Origin: Leishmania donovani
Lineage: Eukaryota > Euglenozoa > Kinetoplastea > Trypanosomatida > Trypanosomatidae
Length of the DNA stretch: 64,000 nt
NCBI RefSeq assembly: GCF_000227135.1
Contig: NC_018250.1
Span: 567,783 to 631,782, forward strand
Reading direction: 5' to 3'
The notes under the pieces: generated by a model
What the model was told of the DNA's origin: nothing
The model's input: only the letters and a program-made list of their open reading frames with translations
Databases searched by the model: none
Shown here: positions 8,874 through 16,244 of the stretch, one piece after another
Numbering within the stretch: the first letter of the stretch is position 1
Layout of the letters: each line of letters opens with the position of its first letter
Position numbers and translations under genes: made by a program

Positions 8874-9836
8874 ATGAGGCCGGCGGGGACGATCGCATCG
8901 TTCATGGAGCGCTGCAGCGCCAGAAAACCTGGTCGTGGCTGCGTAGTCCTCACCGGCGCGGGTTGCAGCACAGAGAGTGGCATCCCAGACTATCGTGGGC
9001 CCAACGGCCAGTACCACCGCGCCGATTTCGTGCTGCTGACTTTTCAGAACTTTATGCGCGACGACAACGAAAAACGACGCTATTGGGCCCGCAGCATGCT
9101 TGGGTACTCGACCATATCCGGTGCCTCCTGCAATGCCGCTCACATGGCGCTGCAGGCTTTCACCAAGTCCGGGGCCGTGGCACACATCCTCACGCAAAAC
9201 GTCGACGGGCTGCACCACCTCGCTACGTATGGCGGCGTCGGTGACGCGGAGGAGGAGCACTACTACAAGTACACCACAAGTAATGCGCCGCTGAAGGAGT
9301 TGCACGGCAACATTCACAACGTCATCTGCACGTCCTGCGGCTTTCTCATGCCGCGCGCGCGGCTGCAGCGGGAACTGCGAGAAAGGAATCCGGCTTTGTA
9401 TGAGCAGTACGGGGCGGATATGTCGCGTGTGCGGCCGGACGGCGACTACAGTGCACCAACGGAGGCCTTGAATGCGATGCATCTCGTCATGTGCCCTCGG
9501 TGCAACGGCTTCTTCAAGCCGCATGTCGTTCTGTTCGGTGAGAACGTGCCGAAGCCAATTGTGGAAACCACGATGAATGTTGTGCGCGACAAGGCTTCCT
9601 GTCTGCTGTGCCTCGGCACCTCCCTGCAGGTGTACAGTGCCTATCGGTACGTCTTAGAGGCAAAGCAGTTAGGGATTCCGGTGGCCATCGTCAACGCTGG
9701 AATGACGCGGGGCGACGCCATTGCTGACCTCAAACTCAATGTGGAGAGCGTCGGAAGCGTGTTGGCGGAGACGGCGCATGAGATGCTTGGCGTGCCGGCG
9801 TCCATGTTCTTCCGCCGCAAGACGATTCAACTCTAG
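8874..9836 (+). CDS. SIR2RP2: Class II (SIRT4-like) sirtuin, SIR2RP2-type
   Basis: 320 residues covering a complete sirtuin core. The NAD-binding GAGCSTESGIPDYR motif is at 28-41, QNVDGLH at 108-114, and the catalytic HG at His144. Two zinc-binding CxxC pairs lie at Cys152/155 and Cys207/210, followed by GTSLQVYSAYR. RYWAR near the N-terminal third, HLKPDVVFFG-like FKPHVVLFG, and SLQVYS are the pattern of human SIRT4, so this is a class II enzyme. In trypanosomatids that corresponds to the mitochondrial SIR2RP2. It should carry out NAD-dependent deacylation or ADP-ribosylation. An insertion at about 117-140, rich in acidic residues and tyrosine, separates the QNVDGLH motif from the catalytic His. 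The start at ATG 8874 gives a normal sirtuin N-terminus; the longer open frame from 8757 is leader sequence. Confidence 0.9.
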   Translation: MRPAGTIASFMERCSARKPGRGCVVLTGAGCSTESGIPDYRGPNGQYHRADFVLLTFQNFMRDDNEKRRYWARSMLGYSTISGASCNAAHMALQAFTKSGAVAHILTQNVDGLHHLATYGGVGDAEEEHYYKYTTSNAPLKELHGNIHNVICTSCGFLMPRARLQRELRERNPALYEQYGADMSRVRPDGDYSAPTEALNAMHLVMCPRCNGFFKPHVVLFGENVPKPIVETTMNVVRDKASCLLCLGTSLQVYSAYRYVLEAKQLGIPVAIVNAGMTRGDAIADLKLNVESVGSVLAETAHEMLGVPASMFFRRKTIQL

Positions 9837-10003
9837 CTGCTCCATCACACACGCTGTGAAGGGTGCACGGATCGCTTTTTGACTTGGCGTCTCCGCGTGC
9901 GCCTCTCCAAACGCCGCTTCTCCCTCTCTCCTCTTGTTGTTTTTTGTTTGCACCCGGATGACGGTAGGGGAGAAGGGGGGAGTACACACACACCCCTCTC
10001 GGT

Positions 10004-10414
10004 GCGTGGTGTCTCAGGGCCCAGTGCCCCCACTCTGTGTGGGGAAGCCACGCAGCCCCCACCTAACCCCTGCCAATGCCGAACCACCTCTGGTGGTGGC
10101 AGGGGCAAGCACCTACGAGCTGGGGGGGTCAGAGCGCTTCATCGCCACGGATATCGGCGGTCGGGTCCTGGACGGCGGTGCGTCAGAGCGGGCTGCGACA
10201 GCGCACGCGTCCGTGCCACCCATGTGATGGACAGCGTGTCAGCGTGACTCGAGCTATCCCACGCCGGGCCGTCGCACTGCCTGCTGGCGCGGAGAGCCTG
10301 AGCGCCGCCCCGAGGGTCGCGCCACGCGATGGGGGCCCGTGACAGGTCGACTGGAGTGTAACTCATGTTGGACGGTACAGAGTGGTCACGCGGAGAAAGA
10401 AAAGAAACACCCCT
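10004..10414 (+). repeat. SIDER-like degenerate retroposon, copy B
   Basis: The core 10004-10390 is the exact inverted counterpart of 5230-5616. It is followed by an A-rich tail (10391-10407, gagaaagaaaagaaac). The 8-mer acacccct occurs just before the element (9990-9997) and again at the end of the tail (10407-10414), so it may be a target-site duplication. It lies sense-oriented close behind the sirtuin stop, the usual place of SIDER elements in Leishmania 3' UTRs. SIDER2 members are known to influence mRNA decay; any effect here is inference. Confidence 0.75.
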
Positions 10415-11111
10415 TTCTGCATCTTTGATGCTGCGCGCTGCTCTTCATTTTTCTGCCAGCGCACGGTTGCGCTAGGAACTCACAACTTATTTTCAGCGGC
10501 AAGAATGAGCACTGCAGCCGGGCTTTACTGCATGAGTGAAGGCAAAGGAACGCCGATAGTGTGAGGAGCTCATGTGCAGGCGTTTGCGTTTGCTGTGGCT
10601 GCCCTTCGAGCGTGAGTGTGGGAGCGTCTCCGCTTCTGCAGCTTTCGGCTCTCGCGTCGGCATTACTTTTTTCTGCGCTTCCTCTCCGCGGCTCTATGTG
10701 TTGTGTCGATGTGATGCATCGATGGAGGGGCGCCGTCCGTGTAAGCGAGACAGTACAGGAGCGAAGCTTTTCTCTGCCCCCTTTTCTGCTTCTTAGCTTC
10801 ATGTTGACGATGCAAGGCACGCTGTCTCCTTCCTGCACAGACCCTGACGCGCACGCAGCGGCTTTCGGTAAAGGCCTTCATCTTTCTCACCTGCTCGATT
10901 CCTTCCTCTGTTTCTCACGATGAGACGTACTTCCACACGTACTCTGCCACCTCAAACGTAAAGCTTCGCATTGCTCACTTTCTACACTTCATTTCGCCGT
11001 CCTGCGTCGTGACTCCGCGCACTATAGATTGCTGTTTAGCGTCTCCACTGCCTCCCACCCGTTTTCTCCGGTGCCAGTGCCGTTGAAAGACAACGCCGAA
11101 AGGAGTGCACA

Positions 11112-11132
11112 ACACACACACACACACACACA
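11112..11132. repeat. CA dinucleotide microsatellite
   Basis: About ten CA units, immediately upstream of the pyrimidine tract and acceptor of the CCT-gamma gene. Confidence 0.9.
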
Positions 11133-11135
11133 TCA

Positions 11136-11172
11136 ACTTGCGTTTCTTCGCGCTTCTTATTTGCATCTTGAG
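11136..11172 (+). promoter_or_regulatory. Putative trans-splice acceptor for CCT-gamma
   Basis: A pyrimidine-rich stretch at 11136-11170 ends in AG at 11171-11172, giving a leader of about 53 nt to ATG 11226. Confidence 0.5.
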
Positions 11173-11225
11173 CTGCACGTCTCTCGTACTCTAACCTCCC
11201 CGTCCTGAAAGGCAAGCAATCAACA

Positions 11226-12881
11226 ATGAACGGGCAGCAACCGGTTATTGTGGTAAACCAGCGCGTGGAGCGCGAGTCTGGCCGCAAGGCGCAGATGAGC
11301 AACATCGAGGCAGCCAAGACGGTTGCTAGTCTCATCAGCAGCACACTGGGTCCATGTGCCATGCTGAAGATGATCATAGACCCCATGGGCGGCACAGTTC
11401 TGACGAACGATGGCAACTGCATCCTGCGCGAGATTGATGTAGTGCACCCCGCGGCGAAGCACATGCTGGAACTCGCCCGCGCTCAGGACGAGGAGGTGGG
11501 TGACGGGACGACCTCAGTGATTATCTTGACGGGCGAGATTCTGAGCCTGGCGCAGCCGTTGCTGGAGCGCAACATCCACCCGCTCAAGATTGTGAAGGGC
11601 TTCACCCAAGCTCTGTCTGACGCGCTGGCGGCGGTGGAGAAGATTGCCACCTCGATTGATCCCGAGAACAAGGAGCAGTTAGAGGATGTGGTGCGCGCCT
11701 GCCTTGGCACCAAGTTCAACTCCCGTGAGGAGGAGCTGATGTGCCGCATGGCTGTTGAGGCAACGCTGCGCGTAGTGCAGGTGAACCCCATCACTGGAGT
11801 CAAGGACATTGACATCAAGCGCTACGCCAAAGTGGAGAAGATTCCTGGCGGCTCCATTACGGATAGCGTTGTGCTGGATGGCGTCATGTTCAATAAGGAC
11901 CACATTCACTCGAAGATGCGCCGCGTCATCGAGAGCCCGCGCATCCTCTTGTTGGATTGCCCTCTTGAGTACAAGAAGCCGGAGACGACCATCAACGTGG
12001 AGCTGACCAAGGACACCGACTGGGAGGCCCTGCTGAAACAGGAGGAGGACTACGTCCGCTCTATCTGCAACGTCATCATTTCCTTCAAGCCGGATGTAGT
12101 AATCACGGAGAAGGGCGCCTCTGACTTGGCGGCGCACTTCCTGTACAAGGCTGGCATCACCTGCATCCGCCGCCTTCGCAAGACAGACAACAACCGCATA
12201 GCCCGTGCCACCGGCGCCACCATCGTTAGCCGTGTGGAGGAGCTGACGCAGGAGCACATTGGCAAGGCGGGCTTATTTGAAATCAAGAAAATCGGTGATG
12301 AGTACTTCACCTTCATCACTGGCTGTCCAGGGGGCTCTGCGTGCAGTATTCTGCTTCGTGGCGCCAGCAAGGACACGCTGAATGAGATGGAGCGCAACCT
12401 GCATGACGCCATGTGCGTGGCGCGCAACATCATCCTCGAGCCGCGCATCGTCTACGGCGCTGCGTCGTGCGAGATGTCTGTCTCCTCCACCCTCATGGCG
12501 AAAGCCAAGTCCATTGGCGGCGTGGAGCAGGCTGCGTACCAGGCGGTGGCGATGGCGCTGGAGGTGGTACCGCGCATTCTGACGAGCAACTGCGGCGCCA
12601 ACGTGATTCGTGTGGTCACGGATCTCCGAGCACGCCACGCGAACCCGGAGGGGTGGTACTGGGGCATCGACGGCCACAGCGGACACATTGTTGATGCGCG
12701 CACCATCAAGGTTATCGAGCCAGCTGCGGTGAAGGTTCAGGCGCTGAAAACTGCAATCGAGGCGGCATCCATGATTCTGCGCGTCGACGACATCGTGTCC
12801 GGTACCAAGCTCCGCGAGGAGAAGCCGACAGCGAAGCCGAAACAGCAGGATGAGGACCCCGATGGGGCTGCAGAGCCGTAA
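11226..12881 (+). CDS. CCT3: T-complex protein 1 subunit gamma (CCT-gamma)
   Basis: 551 residues, the usual CCT-gamma length. The group II chaperonin signatures are all present. The N-terminal block has LGPCAMLKMIIDPMGG followed by LTNDG, and the ATP-binding GDGTTS is at 92-97. The apical domain includes GGSITDSVVLDGVMF and the C-terminal block VEQAAYQAVAMALEVVPRIL. VNQRVERESGRKAQMSNIEA near the N-terminus is characteristic of the gamma subunit. It is one of eight different subunits of the cytosolic TRiC/CCT ring, which folds actin, tubulin and other proteins with ATP. The final ~20 residues are a charged, disordered tail. No anomaly was seen. Confidence 0.97.
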   Translation: MNGQQPVIVVNQRVERESGRKAQMSNIEAAKTVASLISSTLGPCAMLKMIIDPMGGTVLTNDGNCILREIDVVHPAAKHMLELARAQDEEVGDGTTSVIILTGEILSLAQPLLERNIHPLKIVKGFTQALSDALAAVEKIATSIDPENKEQLEDVVRACLGTKFNSREEELMCRMAVEATLRVVQVNPITGVKDIDIKRYAKVEKIPGGSITDSVVLDGVMFNKDHIHSKMRRVIESPRILLLDCPLEYKKPETTINVELTKDTDWEALLKQEEDYVRSICNVIISFKPDVVITEKGASDLAAHFLYKAGITCIRRLRKTDNNRIARATGATIVSRVEELTQEHIGKAGLFEIKKIGDEYFTFITGCPGGSACSILLRGASKDTLNEMERNLHDAMCVARNIILEPRIVYGAASCEMSVSSTLMAKAKSIGGVEQAAYQAVAMALEVVPRILTSNCGANVIRVVTDLRARHANPEGWYWGIDGHSGHIVDARTIKVIEPAAVKVQALKTAIEAASMILRVDDIVSGTKLREEKPTAKPKQQDEDPDGAAEP

Positions 12882-14774
12882 GACGGAATACCTGGGGAAG
12901 CGGGAAAAGGACAACGCCGAGAGAGGCAGAGGGGTAAGGAGACGGGCATGGCGCCGTAAGTGAGACGTTCATCTGCGTTCCATCTGCTCCCTCCTCTCTC
13001 TATGTCCTTCTTTCCATTCACGCTCCACGCAGACGCATCAGTGTTTTATAATCGGAAGTTGTGCCAGGCGGAGCGGGTCATGCGCGTTGATGTTTTGGGC
13101 ACTTGTTTGCGATTGTGTGTGCCATGAAGCAGATTAAACGAGAGGAGGCAGACGAAAAAAGGATAGCGTTGCTGGACAGGCGCTGGGGCGGAAAGGACTG
13201 GCCAGGGACAAGTTGCAGGCAAAAAGAGAGGAGGGGGGGGCACAGTGCAAAACCTTTGTACGCGTGTGTGCATCACTTCCGCTTTAGCGTGAGTGCCTTG
13301 TTTCTGCCGCCCCCAAACCTTCTACGCAAGCCAAGCACACAGAAGAAAAGCGAGACAAGATAGCGCGCCGGGACGCCACACATACACCGACCCCCACCCC
13401 TCCCCATTCGCACGCGAGCACCCGCAGCCGTAGATGGCTACGGGAGAACAAGGAATGACTAGCCTGGAATCTGTATAGAGGTGTGTGCTGCCTGCACTCT
13501 TTTGCCTCTCTCACGCGTAGTCCGTGCCACTGAATGATGTGCGTGAGAGCTTGGAAAGAAAAGCGCGCACCCAAGTCTGCACCCTTAGATGCATGATTGC
13601 ACGAGCTGTGCGTTGTCGCTCGGATGAGTGCCTCTCTTTATCTGGTATCCATCGCCCTTCTGGGAATCGCGCGGTGTCGTTGACAACTCGGCGCGGCACA
13701 GCTGTAGGGTTAGGGGGGAGGGGAGGGGAGGGCGTATTGAGGCGAATAGCGGGTTGAAGACCTTTCATTTTCGTCATCCCTTCTTGTTTCAGGCTCCCCA
13801 ATGCACCATCATGCCTTTGCATGCGTGCATGCGAGTGTGCGCTGACTTCTAAAACGAGAAAGGGCAACAACAACAGCTGCACCAGGGAGAGAGAACGAGA
13901 TGGAGGGGGGTGGAGGAGTGGAAGGCGGTGGGAGGGGGCAGCCGACAGCGCTATGCGCTCAACAAGGAATAGCATCCTGCGTTAGCCCGTGGCCGTACCA
14001 CGTTTTTCTCCGTTGTTTGCTGGCTGTGTATTGTCCATTTGTGTGCTGTGTAAGTAACAGAAAAGGAGCAAAAAGAAAACGCATGTTTGTGGGTCTTTTC
14101 CGTGTCGATTTTCAAACCTCAAGTAACGGGCGAGAGCAGAAAGGCGAAAAGGGAACAATTAGAAACACGCATGCACACACCCCCACAGCGAGCTCCAGCG
14201 CCGGACGTCGGGGCAGGCTGGTGAAACAGGCGCGAGCCTGCTGGGCCGAATGCGGGTTATGCACAGGACTCAGCCGCCCCTTCTTCCTTCACGAGAACCC
14301 GAAAGCGCGTCGACGGCGGATGGCGGAAAGGAGGCTAGGAACGGGGGTAGTTGCCGCCCCTCTGTCACTTTTTGTTGTGAGGAGACGAAGATGGGCAAAC
14401 ATACAAGCGCAAAGATGAAGAGGAGGACACTTGGAAAGGAATGCGTTTTGGCGTTCCAGCGCACTACCTCTCCGTCTTCTTGTTCATCACCCCCCCCCAA
14501 GGCTTGAAGTCCGCACCGAACTCCCTTTCTGTGTTTATGCTATTTCGCTCTTCTTCTGCCGTTGTTTCCCATTCCTTTGCCCTCCTTCCGTTTTTGTACA
14601 TTGGCACTTTCATGGAAGCGGCGCGAACACACCCCTCCCTATCACAAAGTGTGCACCAGTTCCGCCAACTGAAGCGTGTCGGCAGACCAGCGCATCTGTA
14701 CAGGGTCCTTTGGAGCGGCACTTGCGTGGATGCATCAAGCGTTTCTGTTTTTGTTTTGCTTGCGCTAGCGGACC
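12882..14774. other. Intergenic region CCT-gamma to KAP-like
   Basis: About 1.9 kb with no recognisable protein. It contains G-rich runs (13705-13732 with a GGGTTA unit; 13903-13937) and a long Py-rich stretch at about 14520-14610. Its longest frame (13900-14418) is compositionally random. Confidence 0.65.
14741..14768 (+). promoter_or_regulatory. Putative trans-splice acceptor for KAP-like gene
   Basis: A T-rich tract at 14741-14760 is followed by AG at 14767-14768, only 6 nt before ATG 14775. An alternative is the Py-rich stretch further upstream with an AG near 14616. Confidence 0.4.
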
Positions 14775-15368
14775 ATGCTTCGTTTGACAAGCTGGCGCCT
14801 GGGGGGCGCCGTTTCCCGCGCCGCCGCCGCCGCCGCCGCCAAGCAAAGAGGCCGAAAGCCGCGCTCCGGGTCCGCTCGAGGTCGCCGGCCCTCCAAGCCG
14901 GGAAGGAAAGCCGTTAGCAGAAGCGCGACACCGAAGGCGACACGTGGGCGGCCCAGTTCCCAAGGCCGTGGCCGTGGCCAGAGCCGGGGTCGGGGTCGCC
15001 CTTCTCTCGCCTCTTCTCCAAGCCGGTCGGCCAAGGATGCTACGAAGCCTGCGCCCCCAGTAAAGGCAAAGGCGACCACCTCCGCGAGTGACAAGGATGA
15101 GAGCAACAGGTACGCGTCGGCGCGGCCAGCTTATATGTCAGCAGAGCGCGAGCAGGAGGTTCTCCAGATGGCGGAGCGGATGCAGACGAAGGACACATCG
15201 ACCGAGGTGCCTGTCGCGTCGTTCGCATACGAAATCCTCAAGGCGCACCCATCGGTGCGGGACATGGGCCTGCGTGAGCGCATGGACTTCTTGCTCAAGC
15301 GCTGGAACCGGCTCAGCAAAGCTCAGAAGCTAGACTACGTGAATGACCCCTTGCGCGGGCTACTGTGA
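14775..15368 (+). CDS. Basic HMG-like protein, possible kinetoplast DNA-associated protein
   Basis: 197 residues and very basic. Residues 1-9 (MLRLTSWRL) resemble the short cleavable presequence (MLRxxx) of Crithidia kinetoplast-associated proteins. Residues 15-100 are an Ala/Arg/Lys/Ser/Gly/Pro-rich stretch with RGRGRGQ-type repeats and SPSR/TPK motifs, like AT-hook or histone H1-like tails. The C-terminal ~60 residues form a half HMG-box-like helix-rich unit: a SFAYEILK helix, then RMDFLLKRWNRLSKAQK, comparable to the LTKKWNETKQAQ region of KAP proteins. A role in condensing mitochondrial (kinetoplast) DNA is plausible. The assignment rests on remembered family features and composition; it could instead be a nuclear chromatin protein. 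Confidence 0.5.
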   Translation: MLRLTSWRLGGAVSRAAAAAAAKQRGRKPRSGSARGRRPSKPGRKAVSRSATPKATRGRPSSQGRGRGQSRGRGRPSLASSPSRSAKDATKPAPPVKAKATTSASDKDESNRYASARPAYMSAEREQEVLQMAERMQTKDTSTEVPVASFAYEILKAHPSVRDMGLRERMDFLLKRWNRLSKAQKLDYVNDPLRGLL

Positions 15369-16244
15369 GAATGGGTGTCGGTGCGGTTTGTGTGCTGCGC
15401 GTGTGCTTGAGGCGCAAGTCGCTCTAGCTGTGGTGGTGGTGGTTACAGCACAACGCATACTTTCTTCACCATTTCTGCCCCACTCCCCCTTCATCGTCCT
15501 CTTCGTGCTCCTTTCGCTTCTGGTTTCGCCTCTCGTATCGCCGCGCCTTCTAATGGGCTGCTGCATCATCCATTATTATAGAGTGATGCTCCGTGTGTAT
15601 GTGCGTGTGTGTCTGTGCCCGTGGGAGGCGTTTGTGTGTCTTCTTGTTTTTTTTTCACGTCCCTGACGTCTATCTCTTTCTACGGCTAGCAGACTTGCCT
15701 CATAGCAACGACGGCACACACACGCACAAAGGGAAAAAGGGAAGCCAAAGGAAGTGGTTGATGGGCGCTGTTGACTGAGGACTGATACCAGCGGACAACC
15801 CCCCCCCTCTCCTCCCTCTCCGACATAGAAGGAGCCATTGAAGCTTAGGAACATTGGAAAAAGAAGGTGCGATGGTACAATGAGAACGACGGTTGTTGGC
15901 TGTGGTACGCCGCCAACTCAGTGGTGTCTCTCAACGGGCGTGTGCCCATCTTTCTTCACCCTTCTTTCAGTGCGGCGCGTGTCGCGCGTGCCGATGCGCG
16001 TTCTGCTTGAATGTTTTACATGTAATCCGATGCCTGGACCTTTGGGGAGAAGAGGCCGGAAGCAGCACTTATGTCTCTCTTCCTCACACGTATTTGCACA
16101 CTGCTGCTTCTCTCTCCGGCTGGCCGTACTTGGAAAATATGACGCACTGCTTCTCCATTCCAATGCGTGAACTCATTACTCTCTACAAGAAAGAAGCATC
16201 AGAGGCGCTACGGTCATCGAAGCGCCTGCGTGTGTGCCTCTGCA
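15369..16244. other. Intergenic spacer before PPR-SAP gene
   Basis: About 0.9 kb with no recognisable gene. It contains a GT-rich stretch at 15590-15650 and Py-rich segments at 16070-16130 that may serve the next gene's splice site. Confidence 0.6.

Larger units (their letters stand above)
9837..11225. other. Intergenic region holding repeat copy B
   Basis: About 1.4 kb with the sense-oriented repeat copy starting ~170 nt after the sirtuin stop, probably inside its 3' UTR. It also holds an A/C-rich tail and a CA microsatellite at 11112-11132. No gene was recognised. Confidence 0.65.

Noticed and set aside
13900..14418. 172-codon frame before the KAP-like gene
   Set aside because: Gly-rich start from a G-rich simple stretch followed by random composition.
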